Below, one piece after another: positions 1 through 8,452 of a stretch of 64,000 nt of DNA. Position numbers and translations under genes: made by a program. Positions within the stretch are counted from its first letter, which is position 1. Each line of letters starts with the position of its first letter. The notes under the pieces are model-generated. The model worked only from the letters and a program-made list of their open reading frames with translations, was not told where the DNA came from and made no database searches. Source of the stretch: Microbulbifer sp. ALW1 (GTDB lineage: Bacteria; Pseudomonadota; Gammaproteobacteria; Pseudomonadales; Cellvibrionaceae); contig NZ_CP047569.1 of assembly GCF_009903625.1 (NCBI RefSeq), positions 3,590,001 through 3,654,000 of the forward strand, written 5' to 3'.

Positions 1-724
1 TGGAATCCATGTGCGCATAGATAAACAACGTCAATATATTGGCGAAAATCACAACCAGAAATACTTTGTCGCGCGCCAATACCTCCAGGGTACTTCGGAA
101 GCTCGTCACCGAAGAGCCTCGTGCTAATGACGCCCTACCCGCCTGCGAAAACCGGAATGCCAAAATAAATGCAATACACAGTAAAAAATAGCTGGCAGCC
201 GTCAACCCGAAGGTTGATTGTTGCGCGCTGATTCCTGCCCAGACACCCACGATGGGACCCAGCGCCGCTCCAACATTAATCAGAAAATAGCGAAATTGCA
301 GCGCCAGTTCCCGAGTAGATTTATCCCGGATCAGATCGCCAAACAGGGCACTGGCTGGCGGCTCCCATATGGATCGACCAATGGCACAAAAGGTGATTGA
401 GACGATAAAGGCCGCCAAGGTCTCTGCCATAGCCAGGTACGCAAATGCCAGGGTATTGATCGCCGTACCCAGCACCAGAATGTTTCGCCGACCAAAGCGG
501 TCGGACAGGGTTCCCACGTAAAACCCAAGTACCGCAGCCACCACGGCAGAGAGGCTCAGGATCAGCCCAATTGTCGCCGGACCCAACGCAAATTTTTCAT
601 AGAGTAAAATCGCAAGGAAAGGCCAAACCATAAAATAGGTTCCGCGCCCCAAAAAACTCCCGATTAAAACGATCCATATCAGTGGCGGTAAGCCATACAG
701 TGATTGCCACCATTGCCTGTCCAT
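1..724 (-). CDS. MFS transporter, N-terminal part (runs off the left edge)
   Basis: Reading the minus strand from an ATG at 724 gives 241 uninterrupted codons that run off the window. The visible part is the N-terminal half of a major facilitator transporter in the inner membrane: several hydrophobic segments and the loop 2-3 motif GTLSDRFGRR at residues 71-80. The start is supported by an AGGAGA ribosome site about 8 bases upstream. The substrate cannot be told from this half; the general pattern is that of drug/metabolite efflux or uptake MFS members. An intrinsic terminator ends about 25 bases before the start codon, so expression must pass through it or depend on a very close promoter. 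Confidence 0.85.
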   Translation of the reverse strand, partial: MDRQWWQSLYGLPPLIWIVLIGSFLGRGTYFMVWPFLAILLYEKFALGPATIGLILSLSAVVAAVLGFYVGTLSDRFGRRNILVLGTAINTLAFAYLAMAETLAAFIVSITFCAIGRSIWEPPASALFGDLIRDKSTRELALQFRYFLINVGAALGPIVGVWAGISAQQSTFGLTAASYFLLCIAFILAFRFSQAGRASLARGSSVTSFRSTLEVLARDKVFLVVIFANILTLFIYAHMDS

Positions 725-1309
725 CGCCGGTTTCTCCTAATTAACGGCAAAAAAAAACCCGGAGGCCAAGGCCCTCCGGGTTTTTTCCTGAAGGGTCTTG
801 CGAAAACCCTCCAGCACCTATTCAAAGCAAACTGTCAGGTAATCATGCTACGTACTCGAACGACAATGACAGAAGTCAGAGTGGTAGCAGCGGTATGTTT
901 AGATAGAGAAACTCGCAGGCCAGATGCGTTCCAGCAAACCGCTTGCCAACAAACTGCCTTCAAATAAACCGCCATACCAATAGCCACGCAGACAGGCATG
1001 GAATCAGAATGATTCTGCCAGATGGCCTTGGTGGTCAGGTTCTTCAGGAGTTTCATGTGCGAACGGCTTCTTTGGTATCTCTGGTTTTTAATTTCGATCG
1101 GCGGCGAGCGACTTGCGTGCAATTCGCCGATTCAGGACTACTTGACTTTCGAACGTTAGATAATATCCGACTTCAATCTTGATGCAACCGAAAACACAAG
1201 AAATATCGTATTTTTTAACTCGGTAACCTTTTCGTCATGTCGTAATGGCTTAACGAAAACCGTCGAATATGACAGCTTCTATACTCAATTCAATCATCGA
1301 GAAACAGTC
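725..1309. other. Intergenic region without a confident gene
   Basis: About 585 bases between the MFS gene and the esterase gene, which are divergent. It holds the terminator at 749-786 and the preceding hairpin. A minus-strand ORF of up to 95 codons ends at 835, just before those hairpins; it has no convincing ribosome site and no family resemblance, so it is not called. The right end (about 1190-1290) is AT-rich and contains TATACT at 1280-1285, a possible -10 box for the esterase, without a good -35 partner. Confidence 0.5.
749..786 (-). terminator. Intrinsic terminator directly upstream of the MFS gene
   Basis: CCCGGAGG pairs with CCTCCGGG around a short loop, with A-rich and T-rich tails on the two sides, so it works on either strand. 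On the minus strand its T tract ends about 10 bases before the ribosome site of the MFS gene. A second hairpin (CTGGAGGG/CCCTTCAG, about 788-815) lies just before it, and its GGAGGG could instead pair with the CCTCC of the terminator. This is either the end of an unrecognised upstream transcript or an attenuator for the transporter. Confidence 0.75.
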
Positions 1310-3028
1310 ATGGGCTGCCAGTCACAGCCTCGCCTGATTCACGGTGCGCCAACTATCGAAAAATGGATTGGAAAGTTTTTACCGCAAAGGAAGTTATCTG
1401 TGCCCGGCAAGAACCCTAAAGCTCGTCCGCATCGTCACGCCACCGCTGGACGGGCGTCTGCCCAAGAGTCATTGCTCGTCGAAGCTCCCTGTGGTGCCGT
1501 AGCAGGCAAGCTTGACGATCAGGGGACGGTGCGGCAATTTTTAGGCATACCCTACGCCACTCCACCTACCGGCGAATTGCGCTGGCACCCGCCGCAGCCA
1601 ATTGCCCCCTGGACCGGGATATACCAGGCCACCAGATTTGGTATGCCGGCGCCACAGAACCCCTCTCCTTTATTTGAGATCCGCGGACCCGATGGGGAAA
1701 TGCCCGAAAACGAAGACTGCCTGTACCTGAATATCTATACCCCGACCTTTTACAAGCCGGCAGCGGATGCGCAGGCTGCGCTGCCGGTCATGGTGTGGAT
1801 ACATGGCGGGTCCTTTTATATGGGTTCTGGCTGCCAGGCCCTGTATGACGGCAGATACCTGGCGGCAAGTGGCCGGGCAATTGTAGTAACACTGAACTAC
1901 CGTCTGGGCGCCTTGGGCTTCTTGCGACTAAAGGACATTTGCGATATTCCGGCCACCGGTAACGAGGGCTTACAGGACCAGATTACAGCGCTGCACTGGG
2001 TACAGGAAAACATCGCAGCATTCGGGGGCGACCCGGAAAATGTAACCCTGTTCGGAGAGTCTGCGGGCGCCATGTCTATCGCCAGCTTATTTGGAGCCCG
2101 GGATGACTCCGGGTCATCACTGGCCGGGCAACTGTTCCACAAGGCCATAGTACAAAGTGGTAACCCGAGCGTGTTCCACTCCAAAACAAAGGCCGCACAA
2201 CTGGCAGAAAAGTTCTGTGAACGGCTGGAAATATTGCGCAATGGCAAGTCTCTGCAACAGATGCCCAGCACCGAGGAAATTCTGCAAACACAGGCGGCGC
2301 TGGTTAACGACCCGGCAACTGACCAGCACTGGGGTCAACTCCCGTTCAAACCAGTGCTAGATGGTGCGCTCATAAAACACCGTCCGGTAGAAGCATTGCG
2401 CCGTGGTATCGGCAACAAAGTTGCCATGATGGTGGGAAGTAATTGTGATGAATGGAACCTGTTCAGTGCCGCACGCCCCGAAAGCTATACCATCAACGAT
2501 CAACAAATTCGGGGACAACTGGGAAGATTGCTCCCGGATCACATCGTCAGCAGCCTACTGGAGCACTATCGATTGCGCGCAGAGGCCATCCCAGATAACC
2601 CGTGGCCTATGTGGAGCCGGGCCTGGAACCTCATGCTGACAGACATGGTGTTCACTGTACCCGGCTTGCGATTACTGCGTGCCCACAGTGGCAAACGCTT
2701 TCACTACCATTTTGCCCAGCCGCTGAGTGCCCAACCACTGCTTGGCGCCTGTCACGCATCAGAACTGGGGTATGTCTTTGGTACTCACAGTGATCAATCC
2801 CTTCAGCACCTTTACGGTGGCGAGACAGAACCACACCTACTCAGTGAATCTATGCGCAACGCCTGGCTCAGTTTTGCAGAAAGCGGCAGTCCGGGGGACG
2901 ATTGGCCCGGGTTCGAGCAAGGGCACAGTCGATACTTTGGCAGCCAGGAAAACAGAACACTGGATGCCGATGCATTACATGCACTCTGGGAAATACTGGA
3001 TGACAAACAACTGCGTGGGTTCCTATAA
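1310..3028 (+). CDS. Carboxylesterase, type B family
   Basis: A 572-residue alpha/beta-hydrolase of the carboxylesterase/para-nitrobenzyl esterase family, which hydrolyses carboxylic esters. Visible landmarks are the family opening FLGIPYATPP, the EDCLYLNIYTP motif, the oxyanion-hole stretch VWIHGGSF, and the nucleophile elbow GESAG with Ser251. The rest of the triad is likely Glu381 (CDEWNLF) and His482 (CHASELGYVFG). The first 55 or so residues are basic and lack a clear signal peptide, so a later start is possible; the ATG at 1310 has only a weak ribosome site. It stands alone between a divergent transporter and a phosphatase gene. The natural substrate is unknown. Confidence 0.88.
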   Translation: MGCQSQPRLIHGAPTIEKWIGKFLPQRKLSVPGKNPKARPHRHATAGRASAQESLLVEAPCGAVAGKLDDQGTVRQFLGIPYATPPTGELRWHPPQPIAPWTGIYQATRFGMPAPQNPSPLFEIRGPDGEMPENEDCLYLNIYTPTFYKPAADAQAALPVMVWIHGGSFYMGSGCQALYDGRYLAASGRAIVVTLNYRLGALGFLRLKDICDIPATGNEGLQDQITALHWVQENIAAFGGDPENVTLFGESAGAMSIASLFGARDDSGSSLAGQLFHKAIVQSGNPSVFHSKTKAAQLAEKFCERLEILRNGKSLQQMPSTEEILQTQAALVNDPATDQHWGQLPFKPVLDGALIKHRPVEALRRGIGNKVAMMVGSNCDEWNLFSAARPESYTINDQQIRGQLGRLLPDHIVSSLLEHYRLRAEAIPDNPWPMWSRAWNLMLTDMVFTVPGLRLLRAHSGKRFHYHFAQPLSAQPLLGACHASELGYVFGTHSDQSLQHLYGGETEPHLLSESMRNAWLSFAESGSPGDDWPGFEQGHSRYFGSQENRTLDADALHALWEILDDKQLRGFL

Positions 3029-3154
3029 GTAGCCAGACTGGATACTGATAAAACTGCTGCAGTTATATCAATTTCAAGCACCGTTATTTTCAATCCCGAT
3101 TGCGCTGAGGTTAAAATGATTGGATCAGACACCGGATAACAGGAACCCAGTTCA

Positions 3155-3739
3155 TTGCATCAGATCATTCTTATCCGTCACGGAGAAGCCGCCAAGTCAC
3201 CGAATCACGCTGATCCGGGATTGACCAATCTTGGGCAACAGCAGGCCAAAGAACTCGCCGAGCACCTGCAGCAACAATTCCCTAACGGTCGAGGTGTTCG
3301 CCTGATCAGTAGCCCCAAATCGAGAGCTCTACAGACCGCCATGCCGGTCGCTACCCGCTGGAACAAGGAAATCGAACAAGAGCCGCGATCCATTGAGATC
3401 CCCTCCCCGGAGGGACTGCCACTGGCAGCGCGCCTCGACTGGATTCGAGCACTACTCAACCAGCAATGGGACCAACTGACGAATACACAACGCCTGTGGC
3501 GTCGTGAAATGATCGATTATTTGCTGCAGCTGGAAGAACCGGGTAGCGAATACCACACCACGCTCATATTCTGCCATTTCATGGTCATTAATTCCGTTGT
3601 AGCGCATATTCGCAATGATCTGAATGTGGTGCAGTTCCACCCGGACTACACCTCGCAGACACGCCTGAACCTGCAACAGGGAAAATTAACGGTGGAAGAA
3701 CTCGGGCAGCAAAAGGCGATCGACAACCTGATTCAATAG
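3155..3739 (+). CDS. Histidine phosphatase family protein
   Basis: A 194-residue member of the phosphoglycerate-mutase-like histidine phosphatases. The phosphohistidine motif RHGE is at residues 8-11 with His9 as nucleophile; the second catalytic His is probably His141 in IFCHFMV. The protein is close to the size of small SixA/CobC-like phosphatases, and the substrate cannot be assigned. The start is TTG at 3155, chosen because it places the catalytic strand at the very N-terminus as usual and has AGGAA about 9 bases upstream. It follows the esterase gene by 126 bases and ends at a strong shared terminator. Confidence 0.82.
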   Translation: MHQIILIRHGEAAKSPNHADPGLTNLGQQQAKELAEHLQQQFPNGRGVRLISSPKSRALQTAMPVATRWNKEIEQEPRSIEIPSPEGLPLAARLDWIRALLNQQWDQLTNTQRLWRREMIDYLLQLEEPGSEYHTTLIFCHFMVINSVVAHIRNDLNVVQFHPDYTSQTRLNLQQGKLTVEELGQQKAIDNLIQ

Positions 3740-3769
3740 TCACCGCTAGGATTACCGGACAATCCAAAC

Positions 3770-3801
3770 AAAAAAAGGGGGCCCAATATTGGGCCCCTTT
3801 T
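3770..3801. terminator. Bidirectional terminator between convergent genes
   Basis: The 20-base perfect palindrome GGGGCCCAATATTGGGCCCC at 3778-3797 is flanked by an A run on the left and TTTT on the right. It sits between the ends of the phosphatase gene (3739) and pepN (3845), so it can stop both. Confidence 0.88.
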
Positions 3802-3844
3802 AGCATCTACACGTAGGCTCTGCACGGTAACTGCTACTTACCCG

Positions 3845-6493
3845 TCAACTATCCTCCAGGCTCTTGCTGACAACTTCATAAAGATCTCTGGACAATTCAC
3901 CACTGTCCGATATTTTCTGCAGCGCCGCATGCATCAGCACGGAATCTTGTGTACGGTATTTCTTCCAGCGCGTCAGAGGGGTAACCAAGCGGGCTGAAAT
4001 CTGTGGATTGAGTTTATCCAGTGCAATCACCTGTTCCGCCAGAAACTCAAAACCACTGCCGTCCTCTTTGTGGAACTGGGCAAAGTTGCGCATGGCAAAA
4101 CCACCAATAACGGCGCGCACCTTGTTCGGGTTGGTCATTTCAAATGCGCGGTGTTCCATCAACTGGCGGACGCGCTCAAGAGAACCGTAACCGGCGCTAC
4201 TACTTTGCAAGCCCAGCCAGGTTTCAACGACCTGGGTATCCTGCTGCCACTTCTCATAGAATGACTGCAGAACCGTATCTGCCTCAGGCTCAGTACCGTA
4301 CTCAACCAGTGCGGCCAGTGCCGCAGCACTATCCGTCATGTTTTCATTACGCTCAAACTGTGCTCGCGCGAGTTGCAGCGCATCGTCATCCCGGGTCATA
4401 CACAGGTAAGCCAGGCAGGTGTTCTTCAGGCTGCGTTCGGCAATGTCACCAGCCGTAGGGCTATAGGGTTTGTGAAGATCCAATTGCTGGAATCGCTTGA
4501 AAAAGCGGGGTTTTAGCGCGCGGGCTATGGCCGACCATACAAAATCTCGCGCCGCAACGATTGCCCCGGCATCCACTTCCCCATCTTGCTCTGCCAGTTC
4601 CTGAGCACTGGGCAGTGCCAGCATTTTGGCCACCAGCGCCGGGTCCAGTTCCGTGTTCTCCAGAAGCGCCGCATAACCATCTATCAGTGCCCGGGGTACC
4701 TCCAAGGTTGCGCCCGCACGGAATTGTTGTTGCAGCGCCTGCAAGGTATTCAGAGCCAGGCGTTGGCAGGCATCCCAACGGTTGAATGGATCACTATCGT
4801 GCTGCATCAGGAATTGCAGCTGTTCACTGGAATAGCCATAGCGCACTTTTACCGGTGCAGAAAATCCGCGAAGCAATGACGGCAGAGGCCGCTCTCCAAT
4901 GTTGGAAAACGTAAAACTCTGCTCCGCCTCAGTGAGATGCAGCACTACATCCGTCATACCGAAATCGTCGACGGCGAGTGATTCCCCATTCGCTCCCAGC
5001 AAACCGATGGCTACGGGAATGTGGAGCGGCAGTTTGTCTTTCTGCCCGGGGGTATCTGGTGTGTGCTGACGAATGGTGAGAGTGTATTCTGACGTAGCCG
5101 GATCATAGCTATCCGTCACATCCAATACCGGCGTTCCCGCCTGGCTGTACCAGCGGCGGAACTGCGTCAGATCTGCACCATTGGCATCTTCCATGGCCAC
5201 TACAAAATCCTCGCAGGTCACCGCGCAACCATCGTGCCGTTCGAAATACAGGTCACTTCCCTTGCGAAATGCCTCGGGGCCGAGAATGGTGTGAATCATG
5301 CGCACCACTTCTGCACCCTTTTCATAAATAGTCAGAGTGTAGAAATTGGAGATTTCCATATAGGAATCCGGGCGCACCGGGTGCGACATGGGCCCAGCGT
5401 CTTCGGCAAACTGTGCGGTGCGCAGCAGGGTTACGTCTTCAATACGTTTTACCGCACGCGAGTTCATATCTGCCGAAAATTCAGCGTCGCGGAATACGGT
5501 AAAGCCCTCTTTCAGGCTGAGCTGGAACCAGTCACGACAGGTCACCCGGTTACCAGACCAATTGTGGAAATACTCATGGGCCACAATAGATTCAATACGC
5601 TGGAAAGCAGCATCGGTGGCCGTTTCAGGGCTCGCCAGTACACAGGCGGAGTTAAAAATGTTCAGCCCTTTGTTTTCCATGGCGCCCATATTGAAATGGT
5701 CCACGGCGACAATCATGAAAATATCCAGGTCGTACTCCCGTCCATAGACTTTTTCGTCCCAGGCCATGGAGTGCTTGAGGGAGATCATCGCGTGTTCACA
5801 CTTGCCGATGTTGCGGGCTTCAGTAAACAGTTGCAGCTTTATGGTACGCCCACTGGCGGTGGTAAAACTGTCCTCCACATACTGGAGATCGCCGCCAACC
5901 AGTGCAAACAAGTAGGAGGGTTTGGCAAAGGGGTCTTCCCAGGTCACCCGCAAGCGACCATCTTCGGTGGAGCCACTGTCCACTTTATTACCATTGGACA
6001 GCAACACTGGATATTTTGCCGGCGCGATGATCGTAGTGGTAAATACCGACATGATATCCGGGCGATCCGGGTAAAACGTTATTTTGCGAAATCCCTCTGC
6101 CTCACATTGGGTGCAGTACATACCATTGGAAAGGTAAAGCCCCTCGAGGGAGGTATTGGCTTCGGGGGCAATCCGGGTCTGCACCTCCAGCTCAAATTCC
6201 GCTTGATCGACCTGCAGTAACAAGCCACCCGGTTTCTCTTGATACCGCTGAGCCGGTAGTAACTCGCCATTTACGGCGATCGAGAGTAAATCCAGATCCA
6301 CGCCATCCAGCCACAGTGCCGGCAACGCATCCGACTCTTTCACCTCCGCCGCCGGGTTTCGCCTTACGCGCAATTTGGATTTCACCAGGGTCGCATGCGG
6401 ATCCAGGTCAAATGTCAGGTCCGTGCTATCAATCAGGTACTCGGGAACCTGATAGTCTTTCAGGAAAATCGTGCGCGCCTGGGTGTCTTTCAT
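3845..6493 (-). CDS. pepN: Aminopeptidase N (M1 family zinc peptidase)
   Basis: An 882-residue M1 aminopeptidase, close in length to E. coli PepN. It removes N-terminal residues from peptides in the cytoplasm as a late step of protein turnover. The substrate-recognition motif GAMEN is at residues 270-274. The zinc site is HEYFH at 306-310 with the third ligand Glu329 exactly 18 residues later, and Glu307 is the general base. No signal peptide is present. The ATG at 6493 gives the family's usual start. The gene lies downstream of the transpeptidase gene on the same strand with a 109-base gap, and ends at the shared terminator at 3770-3801. Confidence 0.97.
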   Translation of the reverse strand: MKDTQARTIFLKDYQVPEYLIDSTDLTFDLDPHATLVKSKLRVRRNPAAEVKESDALPALWLDGVDLDLLSIAVNGELLPAQRYQEKPGGLLLQVDQAEFELEVQTRIAPEANTSLEGLYLSNGMYCTQCEAEGFRKITFYPDRPDIMSVFTTTIIAPAKYPVLLSNGNKVDSGSTEDGRLRVTWEDPFAKPSYLFALVGGDLQYVEDSFTTASGRTIKLQLFTEARNIGKCEHAMISLKHSMAWDEKVYGREYDLDIFMIVAVDHFNMGAMENKGLNIFNSACVLASPETATDAAFQRIESIVAHEYFHNWSGNRVTCRDWFQLSLKEGFTVFRDAEFSADMNSRAVKRIEDVTLLRTAQFAEDAGPMSHPVRPDSYMEISNFYTLTIYEKGAEVVRMIHTILGPEAFRKGSDLYFERHDGCAVTCEDFVVAMEDANGADLTQFRRWYSQAGTPVLDVTDSYDPATSEYTLTIRQHTPDTPGQKDKLPLHIPVAIGLLGANGESLAVDDFGMTDVVLHLTEAEQSFTFSNIGERPLPSLLRGFSAPVKVRYGYSSEQLQFLMQHDSDPFNRWDACQRLALNTLQALQQQFRAGATLEVPRALIDGYAALLENTELDPALVAKMLALPSAQELAEQDGEVDAGAIVAARDFVWSAIARALKPRFFKRFQQLDLHKPYSPTAGDIAERSLKNTCLAYLCMTRDDDALQLARAQFERNENMTDSAAALAALVEYGTEPEADTVLQSFYEKWQQDTQVVETWLGLQSSSAGYGSLERVRQLMEHRAFEMTNPNKVRAVIGGFAMRNFAQFHKEDGSGFEFLAEQVIALDKLNPQISARLVTPLTRWKKYRTQDSVLMHAALQKISDSGELSRDLYEVVSKSLEDS

Positions 6494-6602
6494 TCAATGC
6501 AATCTCTTTTAACGTCGGGGCAGCCTGCGGGCTGCCCTATTTCACCCGGCGAGCGGCAAAAAGCACTCAAACCGGGCTTGGTCATGGGCCGGAAAATAGG
6601 AG

Positions 6603-8372
6603 TTAGTACCCCGCCGCGTTCCCGTCTTTGCGGCTTTCGCTGGCGCCGTGGTATACGCCATTATCCGCTTTCATAATCGCCTGGTAGCCGCCGTAGGGCC
6701 CGCTCTCGAAGCGAATCTGGTGCCCCATCTGGACCAGCGTGCGCCGGGTTTCCATCGGGAAGCCATCTTCAAGGCTCAGGTATCCGCCGTCTTCCATCAA
6801 TTCATCCGTAGGCTGGCTTGAGCCACTGTGCAAAATTCTGGGCGCATCGCCCGCTTCCTGCACATTGAGCCCGAAGTCCACCATATTGATGACGATTTGG
6901 GCATGCATTTGCGGCTGAGTAGCGCCGCCCATAACACCAAAGCTCATCCAGGGTTTACCATCTTTGGTCACAAACGCCGGGATAATGGTGTGAAAAGGAC
7001 GCTTACCAGGCTGGTACTGGTTGAAATGCCCCTCTGTCAGACTGAACATTTCGCCGCGGTCCTGCAGAATAAAACCCAGGTCTCCCGGTGTCATTCCGGA
7101 ACCCATACCGCGGTAGTTGCTCTGAATCAGCGAGACCATATTGCCGTCTTTGTCGGCGGTGGTGAGATAAATGGTGTCCCCATGGCGCAATGCTACCGTG
7201 CCCGCATCGTAACGCTTGGCCGCGCGCTCCGGGTTGATCAGTTTGCGGCGTTTTTCGGCATAGCCCTTGGAAATCAGCTCCTGAACCGGCAGCTTATTAA
7301 ACGCCGGGTCCGCGTAGTACTTGGCGCGATCTTCGAATGCGAGTTTTTTTGCTTCGGTAAACAGGTGCACATATTCCGGGCTTTCACGACCGAGCTTTGC
7401 CAGATCGTAACCTTCCAGAATGTTCAGGATTTGCAGCGCGGCAATGCCCTGGCCGTTGGGTGGCAGCTCCCACACATCGTAGCCGCGGTAATTGGTGGAG
7501 ACCGGATCTACCCAATCTGATTGATGACTGGCCAAATCCTCATAGGAAAGAAAGCCGCCGTTGGCTTTCATGTATCGGCCAATCTCTTGCGCTATGTCAC
7601 CTTTGTAAAAGGCATCGCGACCGCCGTCAGCAATTTTCTGCAGCGTGTTGGCGAGGCGCTCATTGCGGAAAAGTTCGCCCTCCTGGGGCGCTTTTCCGCC
7701 GGGCATATAGGTTTCCCGAAAACCGGGGTACTTTTCCAGCAACGGTACCGAGCGGTTCCAGTAGTAGGCCACCAGTTGGGTGACGGGAAAACCGTTATTG
7801 GCGTAAGCGATTGCCGGCGCCAGAATATCCTTCATCGGCAGCTTGCCGAACTTTTCATGTAACTCAAACCAGCCATCCACCGCACCTGGCACCGAAACCG
7901 GCAGAGGGCCATGGGAGGGAATCTTGTCGAGGTTGTTGTCCGCAAAGTAGCGGAAAGGGAGAGATTTTGGCGAACGGCCACTGGCGTTCAAACCGTGCAG
8001 TTTTTTGTCTTTGGCACTCCAGACAATGGCAAACAAGTCGCCGCCAATACCGTTGCCCGTGGGTTCCATCAGCCCCTGTACCGCATTCGCTGCAATTGCG
8101 GCATCGACTGCAGACCCACCCTGCTTGAGGATATCCAGTGCCACTTGAGTAGCCAATGGTTGGCTGGTTGCGGCCATGCCTTCCGTCGCCAGTACCGGCG
8201 AGCGACTGGCGAACCCTTCACCGTTGACGCGGTCATAAGCGTGAACACTGGCGGCCATCAACCCAATCCCGAGCAACCCTATCCCGAGCAAACAAGTGCC
8301 GAGTAAGGCCGATACGGCGGTCGCACGGCCCCGGGCAAGACCAGATTTCAAAAGTGTCATCACGAATTTCAC
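6603..8372 (-). CDS. ggt: Gamma-glutamyltranspeptidase
   Basis: A 589-residue Ntn-hydrolase of the gamma-glutamyltransferase family, which cleaves and transfers the gamma-glutamyl group of glutathione and related peptides in the periplasm. It starts with a long signal peptide ending near VHA. The precursor is expected to cleave itself before Thr400 in DTIYLTTADKDGN, seven residues before the conserved Asp as in E. coli and human enzymes; that Thr becomes the nucleophile of the small subunit. The GTG start at 8372 is preceded by GAGG 8 bases away. The signal peptide contains a perfect-looking LLGIG repeat. It is divergent from the ydbH-like gene. Confidence 0.93.
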   Translation of the reverse strand: MKFVMTLLKSGLARGRATAVSALLGTCLLGIGLLGIGLMAASVHAYDRVNGEGFASRSPVLATEGMAATSQPLATQVALDILKQGGSAVDAAIAANAVQGLMEPTGNGIGGDLFAIVWSAKDKKLHGLNASGRSPKSLPFRYFADNNLDKIPSHGPLPVSVPGAVDGWFELHEKFGKLPMKDILAPAIAYANNGFPVTQLVAYYWNRSVPLLEKYPGFRETYMPGGKAPQEGELFRNERLANTLQKIADGGRDAFYKGDIAQEIGRYMKANGGFLSYEDLASHQSDWVDPVSTNYRGYDVWELPPNGQGIAALQILNILEGYDLAKLGRESPEYVHLFTEAKKLAFEDRAKYYADPAFNKLPVQELISKGYAEKRRKLINPERAAKRYDAGTVALRHGDTIYLTTADKDGNMVSLIQSNYRGMGSGMTPGDLGFILQDRGEMFSLTEGHFNQYQPGKRPFHTIIPAFVTKDGKPWMSFGVMGGATQPQMHAQIVINMVDFGLNVQEAGDAPRILHSGSSQPTDELMEDGGYLSLEDGFPMETRRTLVQMGHQIRFESGPYGGYQAIMKADNGVYHGASESRKDGNAAGY

Positions 8373-8452
8373 AATTTCTGCCTCAATCGTTATTCTCAGA
8401 GCAAGTCTCTACATTTAGTACCCGATACTCAAGTCGGTCAACCGAGGTTTCT

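Noticed and set aside
835..1122. A 95-codon minus-strand ORF before the terminator at 749-786
   Set aside because: Tempting because a hairpin and terminator follow its stop, but the possible starts (TTG at 1122, ATG at 1056) lack a good ribosome site and the protein resembles nothing I know.
1147..1160. TCGAACG in the region before the esterase gene
   Set aside because: A single half-site of the glucan-locus dyad without a partner at the right spacing; such 7-mers are expected by chance in 64 kb.
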